64,000 nucleotides of DNA from an uncultured Flavobacteriales bacterium (GTDB lineage Bacteria; Bacteroidota; Bacteroidia; Flavobacteriales_E; Vicingaceae): contig CALCHN010000043.1 of assembly GCA_937901255.1 (NCBI GenBank), positions 172,238-236,237 of the forward strand, read 5' to 3'. A program made the position numbers and the translations under genes. Every line of letters begins with the position of its first letter. Positions within the stretch are counted from its first letter, which is position 1. This document shows, in pieces, positions 43,431-51,937 of the stretch. Below the pieces are notes generated by a model. It was not told where the DNA came from. It saw only the letters and a list, made by a program, of their open reading frames with translations, and did no database searches.

Positions 43431-44054
43431 ATGAAAAGAATACTATTTACTGTTATTACAGGATTTACAATTATATTGACTTCTTGTGGAGAAGTTGACC
43501 CTAATAAAAATATTGATGAAGGAAAAGTTGATGGAAACTTTTATACAAGTAATGATATTGGTTGGACAATTGAAATTCCAAAAGGTTGGAAAATAGTTGA
43601 AAAAGAAAAAACTCAGGAAATGAATGAGAGAGGATTCAAAGCCTTAGAAGAAACTTTAGAAAATGAGATAGATTATAGTGGACTTAAAAACCTTATTTCG
43701 TTTCAGAAAAATCAATTTAATCTTTTTCAATCATCTTCAGAACCTTTTGATCTTGAATATGAAGGAGAATGGGATGATAATAATGCTGCTTTAAAAGAGA
43801 TAATTTATTCAACTTATGAAAATCAAGGAATAAAAGTTGACTCTTCTACTACAAAAATTGAAAATTTAGATGGGTTAGATTTTCAAACATTCAGTTTTAC
43901 ACTTTATGGATCTAAAGGAGAGGTTATCTTGAAACAAATTATGTATAGCAGACTAATTAATGGTTTTGATTTTTGTGTCAATATTAACTATAACAATGAT
44001 CAAGACAGAGATGAACTTTTAAAAGTATTAAGAAACTCCAAGTTCAAAAAGTAA
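43431..44054 (+). CDS. Lipoprotein of unknown function (207 aa)
   Basis: I choose the ATG at 43431 because it begins a lipoprotein signal, MKRILFTVITGFTIILTSC; an in-frame ATG at 43392 would add 13 mostly basic residues that spoil it. The mature protein has a PsbP/DUF1795-like flavour (IGWTIEIPKGWKIVEKEKTQ, later LDGLDFQTFSFTLYGSKGE), a pattern seen in small periplasmic lipoproteins with no known activity. No partner is evident besides the neighbouring small lipoprotein gene. Confidence 0.75.
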   Translation: MKRILFTVITGFTIILTSCGEVDPNKNIDEGKVDGNFYTSNDIGWTIEIPKGWKIVEKEKTQEMNERGFKALEETLENEIDYSGLKNLISFQKNQFNLFQSSSEPFDLEYEGEWDDNNAALKEIIYSTYENQGIKVDSSTTKIENLDGLDFQTFSFTLYGSKGEVILKQIMYSRLINGFDFCVNINYNNDQDRDELLKVLRNSKFKK

Positions 44055-44121
44055 GAAAATAATAATCCGACTTCTCAAACACATTTGTAAAGCGTTTGTT
44101 TACAAAAATTGGTTTTTAATT

Positions 44122-44835
44122 TTACATTTTTATAGTTCTCTTACTTTCCACAGAAACTAAAGAGCCTTCGGCAAGCATTACAGAGTTTGGTGTTAGTTTA
44201 TTTAAAAACTCAAACTCTTTTCCATAAACCACTCCAAAATCAACATCAATATCGTAATGCTTTACTTTATATGCTTTCCATTTAGGGTGTCTCACTTCAT
44301 ATTCGTTTGTTTTAAATTCATTCACTTTTGCATAGCCCCAATAATGTTCCGTAATAAATTCAGTTTCGCTATTTAAATCAATATCGAATTTTTCTGTACC
44401 AGTCTGAACTTTAAATTTATTCCACTTTCCTTGTTTTTGCCATTGGTACTCAATACTACTTGATTCCTTTTCGATTAACCAAGCATGACTCATTGGCATT
44501 GTTTCATAATGCTCCTTATAGACTGTATTTGCAACAAAAGTCAATGCTCTTTTAGGGACAATTTCCTTAATAAAAACAACCCCTCTTTTCCACTCACCAT
44601 TTTCAAAGCGTTTTACATAAAAACGTAAATTAACTTCCTCAAAATTTACATGAAATGGAATTTTAATTCCTAATAATTTTGTGTTCTGAAACATAAAACC
44701 AACCATGCTTACATAACAGTTTCCATTCCACAAATCTAGTTCTGTTCCATTAGGAATATATTTAGTAAGTACTTCCTTATCAATTACATAATTTGCAATA
44801 GCAAGTTTTCTCCATTCGGCTTTTAAAAAACTCAT
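44122..44835 (-). CDS. DUF2071 family protein (YqjF-like)
   Basis: A 237-aa cytosolic protein of the DUF2071/YqjF family, whose members have no agreed function. Signature features: FLKAEWRKLAIANYVIDKEV at the N-terminus, the PNGTELDLWNG block (about 28-38), YVSMVGFMFQNTKLLG, NFEEVNLRFYVKR and VVFIKEIVPKRAL. Its ATG is 15 bp beyond the stop of nadA on the same strand, so it sits downstream of nothing obvious and upstream of nadA in transcription order. An AT-rich hairpin (44084-44106) separates it from the convergent lipoprotein gene. Confidence 0.9.
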   Translation of the reverse strand: MSFLKAEWRKLAIANYVIDKEVLTKYIPNGTELDLWNGNCYVSMVGFMFQNTKLLGIKIPFHVNFEEVNLRFYVKRFENGEWKRGVVFIKEIVPKRALTFVANTVYKEHYETMPMSHAWLIEKESSSIEYQWQKQGKWNKFKVQTGTEKFDIDLNSETEFITEHYWGYAKVNEFKTNEYEVRHPKWKAYKVKHYDIDVDFGVVYGKEFEFLNKLTPNSVMLAEGSLVSVESKRTIKM

Positions 44836-44866
44836 AGTTTATAATGTTTACACCTACACGAGTTCC

Positions 44867-45850
44867 CTAACTCAACTCCAACATTCTATTAACCGATTTA
44901 AGGGCTTTTAGCCTGGTTTCTTCAGGTACAAAAATTTCGGGTTGTAGGTGAACTAAACTGGCGTGAATTTTTTCTAAGGTGTTTAATTTCATGTAAGGAC
45001 ATTCGCTGCAAGCACAGGTATTATTAGTTACTGCTGGTGCAGGAATTAACTTTTTATGTGGCACTGCTTGTTTCATTTTATGAATAATGCCAACCTCTGT
45101 AGCTACAATAAATTCCGTTGCTTCATCTTCTTCAACAAATTTTAATAAAGCTGTGGTAGAACCTACAAAATCGGCATCATTTAGCACCACTTCCTGACAT
45201 TCAGGATGAGCAATTAATTTGGCATTAGGATATTTTCCTTGTAACAGTTTCAATTTATCGGCAGAGATTTCAATATGTACTTCACAAGCTCCATCCCAGA
45301 GTACCATTTCACGTCCAGTTTTCTTCTGCACGTATTTTCCTAAATTAATGTCGGGAGCAAAAATTATCTTAGCATCTTTTGGCAGACTATCCACAATTTT
45401 TACCGCATTGGAAGAGGTACAAATAATGTCGCTCAGTGCTTTTATTTCTGCCGAGCAATTGATGTAACTGATTACCGTATGATTAGGATATTGTTTTAAA
45501 AAGGCTTCAAACTTATCGGTTGGTGCTGAATCTGCCAAGGAGCAACCAGCATTCAAATCGGGAATAATTACTTTTTTGGTAGGGTTTAGAATTTTGGCGG
45601 TTTCGCCCATAAAATGTACTCCAGCAAAAAGTATTACATCGGCATTGGTTTTAGCTGCTTCTTGTGCTAAGCCTAAACTATCTCCAATGTAATCAGCAAT
45701 ATCCTGAATTTCTTCTTGTTGGTAATAATGAGCTAATATCACCGCATTTTTTTCTTTCTTCAGTCGAGCAATTTCTTCTACCAAAGTTTTCTCTTTCTCT
45801 AACTCAGCTGTAACAAAGCCTTGTTCTTTTACTTGTTCAATTATATCCAT
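44867..45850 (-). CDS. nadA: Quinolinate synthase
   Basis: 4Fe-4S enzyme condensing iminoaspartate with dihydroxyacetone phosphate in NAD synthesis. The 327-aa protein has the substrate-binding ILAHYYQQEEIQDIADYIGD at about 38-57 and the repeated NadA folds. Cysteines in DLNAGCSLAD, SYINCSAEIKA, ICTSSNA, HPECQEVV and NTCACSECPYM include the three cluster ligands. hemN ends 10 bp upstream on the same strand, so hemN-nadA-DUF2071 look like one operon. nadE lies 3.8 kb away on the opposite strand. Confidence 0.97.
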   Translation of the reverse strand: MDIIEQVKEQGFVTAELEKEKTLVEEIARLKKEKNAVILAHYYQQEEIQDIADYIGDSLGLAQEAAKTNADVILFAGVHFMGETAKILNPTKKVIIPDLNAGCSLADSAPTDKFEAFLKQYPNHTVISYINCSAEIKALSDIICTSSNAVKIVDSLPKDAKIIFAPDINLGKYVQKKTGREMVLWDGACEVHIEISADKLKLLQGKYPNAKLIAHPECQEVVLNDADFVGSTTALLKFVEEDEATEFIVATEVGIIHKMKQAVPHKKLIPAPAVTNNTCACSECPYMKLNTLEKIHASLVHLQPEIFVPEETRLKALKSVNRMLELS

Positions 45851-45860
45851 AATAAATGTA

Positions 45861-47228
45861 TTAAATAGTCATCGAGAAAATTCTTGTTGTAGGCTGTTTT
45901 CTTATTAAATGTAAATCGAACGCCATACATACATTCCTAACAAATGGTCGAGCTTTTTCGGGCAGTTGCAATCCGTTTTCGGTAAAAACTACCAAGCCGT
46001 CACTCTCCATTTCTTTTAAACGTTCAATACAAGCATCCAACTCTGGAAATTGCATTGCTTCATCTTCCCAAGAAGTTTCAAAATGACACATAATGTTTAA
46101 AATATGTTTTCTAATCACCAAATCTTCATCCGACAATAAATGTCCTCTAAAAATTGGAATTACACCTTTATTTACTGTTTCTTGATACTCCTCAACCGTT
46201 TTTAAATTTTGAGCAAAACTATACCAAGAATCGCTAATAGAACTCATTCCCAAACCAATCATTAATTGAGTTTTAGAAGCGGTATAACCCATGAAATTTC
46301 GGTGTAAAGTCTTGTTCTCCATTGCTTTATGCATACTGTCTGTTGGTAATGCAAAATGATCCATACCTATTTCCACATAACCTAAATCGCCTAATAATTG
46401 CTTTCCGGTTTCGTACAACACTCTTTTTTCCTCTGCAGTTGGTAAATCATTTTCATCGTAGCCTCTCTGCCCAACTCCTTTAATCCATGGCACATGAGCG
46501 TAACTATAAAAAGCAATTCTATCAGGTTTTAAAGCTTTTGTTTTGTTGATCGTATCAATAATTCCTTCTTTGGTTTGGTGTGGCAATCCGAACACTAAAT
46601 CGTGACTAATAGAATTGTAACCTATTTTACGAGCATTTAGCGTTGCTGCTTCTACTTTTTCATAGGGTTGAATTCTGTTGATCGTTTTTTGTACTTTTTC
46701 ATCATAATCTTGTACGCCAAAACTGCAACGGGTAAAGCCTAGGTTGTATAAAGTTTCTAAATGTTCATAAGTAGTATTGTTGGGATGTCCTTCAAAACTG
46801 AACTCATATTCTTCGCATTTTTCGGCATCTTGTAAAATTCCATTAATCAGTTTAGCCAAGTTTTCAGGACTAAAAAAAGTAGGTGTTCCTCCACCCAAAT
46901 GTATTTCTCTGATACGAGGTTTTTCGGGCAATTCGTTGCAGTACAATTTCCATTCTTTCAAAACGGTATCGATATAAGGTTCTTCAACGCTATGTTGTTT
47001 GGTTATACGTTTATGGCAACCGCAAAATGTACAGAGTTTTTCGCAAAAAGGTAAGTGAATATATAAGCTTATTCCTTCTGTAGCATTAGATTCCACGAAA
47101 GCACGTTTCATGGTGCTTATCCAATCGTTGTAAGCAATTCCTTCTTCATTCCAAAAAGGAACGGTTGGATAACTGGTATATCGTGGTCCGGCAATGTTGT
47201 ATTTTTGTATTAAATTATTGTTAATCAT
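45861..47228 (-). CDS. hemN: Oxygen-independent coproporphyrinogen III oxidase
   Basis: Radical SAM decarboxylase of heme synthesis. The 455-aa protein carries the HemN-type CxxxCxxCxC at Cys62, 66, 69 and 71 (FCEKLCTFCGCHKR), followed by HLGGGTPTFFSPENLAKL and FSFEGHPNNTT, and the C-terminal HemN domain (about 360-450). The extended N-terminus with YTSYPTVPFW marks true HemN rather than HemW. It follows gldC by five bases and precedes nadA by 10 bp, all minus strand. Confidence 0.96.
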   Translation of the reverse strand: MINNNLIQKYNIAGPRYTSYPTVPFWNEEGIAYNDWISTMKRAFVESNATEGISLYIHLPFCEKLCTFCGCHKRITKQHSVEEPYIDTVLKEWKLYCNELPEKPRIREIHLGGGTPTFFSPENLAKLINGILQDAEKCEEYEFSFEGHPNNTTYEHLETLYNLGFTRCSFGVQDYDEKVQKTINRIQPYEKVEAATLNARKIGYNSISHDLVFGLPHQTKEGIIDTINKTKALKPDRIAFYSYAHVPWIKGVGQRGYDENDLPTAEEKRVLYETGKQLLGDLGYVEIGMDHFALPTDSMHKAMENKTLHRNFMGYTASKTQLMIGLGMSSISDSWYSFAQNLKTVEEYQETVNKGVIPIFRGHLLSDEDLVIRKHILNIMCHFETSWEDEAMQFPELDACIERLKEMESDGLVVFTENGLQLPEKARPFVRNVCMAFDLHLIRKQPTTRIFSMTI

Positions 47229-47233
47229 ATAAT

Positions 47234-47563
47234 TTAGTTTTGAGCTAATATTTTTTCGCCAATTTTTTTGGCAAATTCTCTAATTTCTTCAGCCGTAGCG
47301 GTATCGCTTGTTGCTCTTTCGTAAGTATCACTCATAGTAATCATACTTTGAAAAAAGAAATGTTTCATTTCATCTATCATCATTTCTTTTGTCCATAAAT
47401 CTATACGCAACGTGTTATTTTCTTTAGCATCCCAAAGGCTCATCATAAATGCTTTACATTCGCTAGAAGCGTCTTGCATATCGTCTTTAGAGTTCCAAGT
47501 AATTTTTTGTGGAACATGATTTTCATCTAAACTTACTTTAATGTTTATTTCAGATTGTTTCAT
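47234..47563 (-). CDS. gldC: Gliding motility protein GldC
   Basis: A 109-aa cytosolic GldC, an auxiliary factor for gliding in Flavobacterium. I set the start at 47563, giving MKQSEINIKVSLDENHVPQK, the usual GldC N-terminus. A longer open frame (to 47665) runs into a family B repeat and encodes low-complexity sequence, so it is not used. HFFFQSMITMSDTYERAT is typical. hemN starts five bases downstream. gldB lies upstream on the same strand, but 233 bp away across two repeat elements. Confidence 0.9.
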   Translation of the reverse strand: MKQSEINIKVSLDENHVPQKITWNSKDDMQDASSECKAFMMSLWDAKENNTLRIDLWTKEMMIDEMKHFFFQSMITMSDTYERATSDTATAEEIREFAKKIGEKILAQN

Positions 47564-47595
47564 ATGTAGATATTTATTGTTATTTACTATTTTAT

Positions 47596-47646
47596 TTGAT
47601 GACCTTAAGTCATCGCTATTAAATTTCGCTCCGTTTGAGCTTTTGT
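47596..47646 (+). repeat. Family B dispersed repeat, copy 2
   Basis: Hairpin one GATGAC/GTCATC (47598-47603, 47609-47614), then TATTAAATTTC, then hairpin two GCTC/GAGC (47628-47631, 47637-47640), ending CTTTTG. Same order as the copy at 63883. Confidence 0.8.
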
Positions 47647-47663
47647 GTTTTATTCTTTTTTTC

Positions 47664-47735
47664 AACTCACCCCCAAGTCCATCTTACGATAACTTCTCCC
47701 CCTCTCTTCAAAAGAGAGGGGACAAGGGGGAGAGT
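47664..47735 (-). repeat. Family A dispersed hairpin repeat, copy 4
   Basis: About 72 bp; read on the minus strand it starts ACTCTCCCCCTTG and ends GGGGGTGAGTT, with the inner hairpins CCCCTCTCTTTT/GAAGAGAGGGG and AGTTATCGTAAGATGGACT. It sits 18 bp from family B copy 2, between gldB and gldC. Confidence 0.88.
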
Positions 47736-47795
47736 AATTTAATTATTCATCTCTATACCAATTTTGTCTTATCTTAAATGTTTCACGTAATTACA

Positions 47796-48827
47796 TTAAG
47801 GTTTGTATTTTGATTTCGTCAGTATTTTTTGATGGTCTTTTTCCTGCATCAATTCAGGAATGGTTACTTCCGGATTTTTTTCCATGTAGGCTGTTACAAT
47901 TTGCCATCCTAAATAATGCCCTATTCTTCCAGGAGAACCTTCAGGAAAACCTTGAGTAAAAGGAGCTTCTCCCATAAACTTTATAATTTGATTATTTTCT
48001 TTGGTATAGAGCAACTCGTTATCCATAAAATAAAACCAAATTTCTTTTTTGTTGTTTTCGCACCAATCGTATTGTTCTTGAGAATAATTAATTTTTTTAG
48101 CGTCTTTTTCACTAGGAATAAGAGCATCCAACATATAAATTATTTTTCCCTGATGTATCATTTCTTCCATTAAATTTGGCTGAGTAATGGGCATTTCAAA
48201 TTCTGTAGAAACCCATCCCAACAAAACACTCGGCACTAAATACTCTGGAGTCATTAGCATACTTTTATATTGCGGTAAGCCTAACTGAGTATAAGCTTTG
48301 TAATCACTTCCTAAAAACATATCTAAACCAATTCCTAGGTAATCTTTTCCTGTGGCAATGGCATAATTAAATCCCGAAACATAGGTAATTATGGTAGGCA
48401 CTTTTTCATTAGGAAAGTAGTATTTATAGTGCTTAAAAGCTTCTGTTAGTTTTTTTTGGTAGGGAGAGAAATCTGGAAATTGTTGTTTTACATCTGCATA
48501 AACATCTCTAATTCCGGGGTCGGTTCTAAAAGCATTTAACTGGAAATTAAAATCGCCTCTTCTGGCATCTCCAATATTGATAATTTGGTTGGTAAAATCA
48601 TCAAAAAAAGGTTGATAGTTTTTAGCTATCACATCAATTTCATCATTAGTAAGTTTTTCTTCTTTTTGAAACAACTCTTTTTCAAAAGCTTTTACTTCTA
48701 ATTCCAACTCAACATGTGAAACATCAATATCTAAAGGATTGTCTGAACATGAAAACAGGCTGAATACAAATAAAATGACAATAAAAAAACTGCTAAAAAG
48801 ATTCCTATTTTTTATTATTTGGTACAT
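47796..48827 (-). CDS. gldB: Gliding motility lipoprotein GldB
   Basis: Lipoprotein needed for gliding and T9SS function in Flavobacterium. The 343-aa protein has a lipoprotein signal ending FSLFSCSDN (Cys near residue 27), the conserved VELELEVKAFEKELF start, and HYKYYFPNEKVPTIITYVSG, YLGIGLDMFLGSDY and GRIGHYLGWQIVTAYMEKNP, typical of GldB. It is divergent from an outer-membrane protein gene, and nadE is close by, as seen around gldBC in other Flavobacteriia. Between it and gldC lie one family A and one family B repeat. Confidence 0.93.
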   Translation of the reverse strand: MYQIIKNRNLFSSFFIVILFVFSLFSCSDNPLDIDVSHVELELEVKAFEKELFQKEEKLTNDEIDVIAKNYQPFFDDFTNQIINIGDARRGDFNFQLNAFRTDPGIRDVYADVKQQFPDFSPYQKKLTEAFKHYKYYFPNEKVPTIITYVSGFNYAIATGKDYLGIGLDMFLGSDYKAYTQLGLPQYKSMLMTPEYLVPSVLLGWVSTEFEMPITQPNLMEEMIHQGKIIYMLDALIPSEKDAKKINYSQEQYDWCENNKKEIWFYFMDNELLYTKENNQIIKFMGEAPFTQGFPEGSPGRIGHYLGWQIVTAYMEKNPEVTIPELMQEKDHQKILTKSKYKP

Positions 48828-48853
48828 GCTAGATTAATCTTATAATATTTGTA

Positions 48854-48861
48854 TAAATTTG
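48854..48861 (+). promoter_or_regulatory. Possible -7 box TAAATTTG
   Basis: Exact TANNTTTG match 32 bp before the outer-membrane protein ATG; no -33 box at normal spacing. Confidence 0.4.
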
Positions 48862-48893
48862 TATTTCAATATTAACTTATAAGCTATAAGAAA

Positions 48894-49649
48894 ATGAAAA
48901 AAGCAAAGTTACTTACTTTAATACTATTTATAGGAATTATTACCAACCTTTCTGCACAAGAAAGTGAAGATAGAAAGTTTAGATTTGGATTACATTTCTC
49001 GCCTAATATTTCATGGCTAAACCCTTCTTCTGATGGGTATGAAAAAAATGGTTCTTCCATTGGTTTTTCTTACGGATTGTCTGCTGAATTTTTCTTAGCT
49101 AAGAACTATTTATTCTCAACTGGCTTAACACTAAACAAATTAGGTGGAAACCTTAGTTATTTTGATCATTTTCATGATGCAGATAACAATGTGTACTCCT
49201 TTACACAAATTGACCAATCTTATAACTTAAAATACATTGAAATTCCACTTACATTGAAATTGAGAACCAATGAAATTGGCTACATGACTTATTACGGAAA
49301 TTTTGGTGTAAAAACTGGGTTTAACTACAGTTCTAATGGTGATTTTGATTATAAAAATGTAAGCGGTGGAATTTCTAAAAGTGATGTTGATATAAAAGAC
49401 GATATTAAATTTTTTAATGCTTGGTTAGTAATTGGCGTTGGTGCAGAATACAGCATTTCTGGAAATACTACCGTTATGTTTGGCTTCACCTTTAATAATG
49501 GCTTTATAAATACATTAGATAATAAACTTGTTAATTCAGATGGAAATGGAGCTCCTATTTATAATGCAGATGGAACTCCAAATTACAAAAACAAATCAGC
49601 CAACGCTAATCTTAATTACTTTTCTTTAGATTTAGGTATCTATTTTTAA
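48894..49649 (+). CDS. Outer-membrane beta-barrel protein, PorT-like
   Basis: A 251-aa outer-membrane protein with signal peptide MKKAKLLTLILFIGIITNLSAQ. The remainder is a succession of amphipathic strands (RFGLHFSPNISWLNP, GFSYGLSAEFFL, YIEIPLTLKLRTNEIGYMTY, AWLVIGVGAEYSI) ending YFSLDLGIYF, an 8-stranded PorT/OmpX-type barrel. Loops carry Asn/Asp-rich segments. It is followed by nadE after nine bases, so the two are probably co-transcribed. No specific ligand or function can be read. Confidence 0.88.
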   Translation: MKKAKLLTLILFIGIITNLSAQESEDRKFRFGLHFSPNISWLNPSSDGYEKNGSSIGFSYGLSAEFFLAKNYLFSTGLTLNKLGGNLSYFDHFHDADNNVYSFTQIDQSYNLKYIEIPLTLKLRTNEIGYMTYYGNFGVKTGFNYSSNGDFDYKNVSGGISKSDVDIKDDIKFFNAWLVIGVGAEYSISGNTTVMFGFTFNNGFINTLDNKLVNSDGNGAPIYNADGTPNYKNKSANANLNYFSLDLGIYF

Positions 49650-49658
49650 CACCTGAGC

Positions 49659-50453
49659 ATGATTAATTCTGAAAAAACGGTTACCCATATTGTTAATTGG
49701 TTGAAACAATATGCAGAAAAAGCACATGCAAAAGGTTTTGTTATTGGTATTTCTGGAGGTATAGATTCTGCTGTTACTTCTAGCTTAGCAGCCCTTACCA
49801 AACTGCCAGTTTTGTGTTTGGAAATGCCTATTTATCAACACGAAAGTCAAGTTAATAGAGCAATAAAACACATCAATAAGTTAAAGGAAGTACATCATAA
49901 TGTAAGTACTGTAAAAACCGATTTAACCCCAGTTTTTGATAGTTTTTTAACCGCTCTTTCTACCAACAAAGACAATAAATCTGAAGCATTGGCTTTAGCT
50001 AATTTAAGAGCAAGAATGCGAATGACAGCACTTTATTACCACGCTCAAAAAAATGGTTTTTTAGTAGTGGGTACGGGCAATAAAATTGAAGATTTTGGTG
50101 TTGGCTTTTATACCAAATATGGTGATGGAGGTGTGGACATTAGTCCTATTGCTGATTTAACCAAAACCGAAGTGTATGCGTTGGGAGAAGTTTTAGGTGT
50201 AATTAAGGAAATTATGGTTGCTCCACCAACTGACGGATTGTGGGGAGATGAAAGAACTGATGAAGACCAAATTGGTGCTTCTTATCCAGAATTAGAGTGG
50301 GCTATGGATTTTGTGAATGCTAATTCAACAGAAACTAATCTAACTAACAGACAAAAAGAAGTGCTGACTATCTACAAAAAACTAAATGCAGCTAATCAGC
50401 ACAAAATGAATCCTATTCCAGTTTGTATAATTCCTGAGGAATTGAGAAGATAA
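49659..50453 (+). CDS. nadE: NAD synthetase (ammonia-dependent type)
   Basis: Amidates deamido-NAD to NAD. The 264-aa length and absence of a glutaminase domain indicate the NH3-dependent form. The ATP pyrophosphatase P-loop GISGGIDSAVTSSLAA is at about 29-44, with LANLRARMRMTALYYHAQ, VVGTGNKIEDFGVGFYTKYG and PIADLTKTEVYALG following. It sits next to gldB, as in Flavobacterium. Its stop directly abuts, with no spacing, the stop of the convergent gene at 50454. Confidence 0.97.
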   Translation: MINSEKTVTHIVNWLKQYAEKAHAKGFVIGISGGIDSAVTSSLAALTKLPVLCLEMPIYQHESQVNRAIKHINKLKEVHHNVSTVKTDLTPVFDSFLTALSTNKDNKSEALALANLRARMRMTALYYHAQKNGFLVVGTGNKIEDFGVGFYTKYGDGGVDISPIADLTKTEVYALGEVLGVIKEIMVAPPTDGLWGDERTDEDQIGASYPELEWAMDFVNANSTETNLTNRQKEVLTIYKKLNAANQHKMNPIPVCIIPEELRR

Positions 50454-50912
50454 TTATTCTTTTTGTTGCGTAATTAATTCCTCTCTTTTTTCAAATCCAT
50501 TGTTTTTGATGATGTTGTAATGAAAATCTCCCTGGTATTGATTGTACTCAACAATTGCAACGGGAAAATCAAAATCTGAATCATCAATATCATCCGATTT
50601 TTTAATTAACTCAATATCGCATTCAAACGGATCTGCATAATAAACACTTGCTAAGGTAGAAAATACTATCCTTTTAGTTAAATAGCCTTCTTTTGACAAT
50701 TCTATTGTATAGTATTTGTTTATCCACAAGTTATAAGCGAATTTATTGGCAATATAATCTGAGTGGATTAACGAATTGTCTTCGTATAGCTTAATCTCTA
50801 CATTATTTAATTTTTTACCTTTTTCGTTTACGATGTAGCCTCTAAACTCTATCTGACCAAAACCATTAATGGTAATTAGAAAAGCAGCTAAAAATGTAAT
50901 TATTGTTTTCAT
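50454..50912 (-). CDS. Secreted protein with a carboxypeptidase-regulatory-like domain (152 aa)
   Basis: Signal peptide MKTIITFLAAFLITINGFGQ precedes a beta-sandwich resembling the peptidase-associated/regulatory-like domain (IEFRGYIVNEKGKKLNNVEI, YYTIELSKEGYLTKRIV) at about 21-95. The acidic C-terminal third (KSDDIDDSDFDFPVAIVEYN) has no recognised fold. Periplasmic or surface location is likely. Its stop abuts the nadE stop. The gap upstream (50913-51082) holds only AT-rich sequence with no gene. Confidence 0.78.
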   Translation of the reverse strand: MKTIITFLAAFLITINGFGQIEFRGYIVNEKGKKLNNVEIKLYEDNSLIHSDYIANKFAYNLWINKYYTIELSKEGYLTKRIVFSTLASVYYADPFECDIELIKKSDDIDDSDFDFPVAIVEYNQYQGDFHYNIIKNNGFEKREELITQQKE

Positions 50913-51082
50913 ATCTCTATGTTTTAAATTGTCGTTATTTTATTCTTTTGAACTATACAAAATACTGACATTTAAGAACATAAAAAAAGATGTGAAATAC
51001 GTAAATTGATAAAAAGAAATATCAACTTTTATTACGCAGAACTACGTAATACAAGCAACAATAAATACGATAAAAATGAGGT

Positions 51083-51880
51083 TTAAACTTCTAAGCTAAC
51101 AAGAAATCCTGCGTATTTTCTAATGTTGAGCACAATGCCATTTTCAAAAATTAAATATTGTCCTTTTATCCCTACTAACTTTCCTTCGTACTCAGGAACT
51201 TTCTCAAAACCTATACTTTTTACTTTTACAGGATAATGTAACACAGGAAAATGGATGTTGATGATTTCGTTTTCAGGTAAAATATATTCGTGGTAAGCTG
51301 CATCCACCAATTGTTTAACTTTCTCTTTTTCGGCAATTAAATCTAAATTAGGATGTACATTTTTGAGCATTTGTTGCCAATTGGTTTTATCGTCTAAATG
51401 TTTTTTTAGGCAAACCTCTATCATTCCTGCTAAATAGCGATTAGGTGTTTCTGCTAATTTTATTGCTTGTGAAGCTCCTTGGTCTATCCATCTGGTAGGG
51501 ACTTGTGTGTGTCGTGTAATTCCTACCTTTAATCCGCTAGTTAGTGATAAATAAACTACATGTGGCTGTAATTGCACCGATTTTTCGTACTCCAAGTCCC
51601 TGTCTTCAATACCTAAATGAGCTTGCGATTTTTCAGGATGAATAATCCAGTCAGCTGCTTCGGGAGCATCTCTAAAACAAGGGTAACAAAATCCTTGGTT
51701 AAATGATTTTACCGTTTTTCGTCCACATTTTATGCAATAAATAGCGTTCTCATAAGTCAACTTAATGGTTTGACCTATTAACTCATTGAGATAAACCAAC
51801 TCCTCTCCCACAGGTAAGTGATATTGCACCTCATCCTGAAGTTGTGTTTGCATTTTTAAAAGGGAACCGGTTTTTTTCAT
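51083..51880 (-). CDS. DUF2797 protein with zinc-finger-like Cys motif
   Basis: A 265-aa cytosolic protein of the DUF2797 family, function unknown. A CxxC pair (CIKCGRKT, near residue 48) and a second pair (GFCYPCFRD, near 66) can form a zinc site, followed by DAPEAADWIIHPEKSQAHLG. The central VYLSLTSGLKVGITRHTQVP and RWIDQGASQA resemble the start of a GIY-YIG-like fold, so a nuclease-type relation is possible but unproven. It is upstream of nothing clearly related; the four-helix cassette lies just beyond its start. Confidence 0.88.
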   Translation of the reverse strand: MKKTGSLLKMQTQLQDEVQYHLPVGEELVYLNELIGQTIKLTYENAIYCIKCGRKTVKSFNQGFCYPCFRDAPEAADWIIHPEKSQAHLGIEDRDLEYEKSVQLQPHVVYLSLTSGLKVGITRHTQVPTRWIDQGASQAIKLAETPNRYLAGMIEVCLKKHLDDKTNWQQMLKNVHPNLDLIAEKEKVKQLVDAAYHEYILPENEIINIHFPVLHYPVKVKSIGFEKVPEYEGKLVGIKGQYLIFENGIVLNIRKYAGFLVSLEV

Positions 51881-51889
51881 ATGTAAAGT

Positions 51890-51930
51890 ACTTAGGAATA
51901 CTTATAAGTGCCTTGAGTACTTATAAGTTG
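51890..51930. repeat. Left flank repeat of the four-helix cassette
   Basis: Contains AAGTACTTAGG and two CTTATAAG units (AATACTTATAAGTG, GAGTACTTATAAGTTG). Similar AAGTACT units occur on the other side of the four-helix-bundle gene at 52331-52362. Confidence 0.7.
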
Positions 51931-51937
51931 GGATTAG

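Noticed and set aside
42918..44054. Defence or phage-derived origin for the lipoprotein cluster
   Set aside because: Both genes encode ordinary lipoprotein signals and no integrase, nuclease or phage structural gene is nearby.
44084..44106. TTTGTAAA/TTTACAAA hairpin as a terminator between the lipoprotein and DUF2071 genes
   Set aside because: Eight A/T-rich pairs and a short T run are too weak to call with confidence.
47564..47665. 34-codon N-terminal extension of gldC
   Set aside because: It translates family B repeat DNA; the GldC N-terminus starts at 47563.
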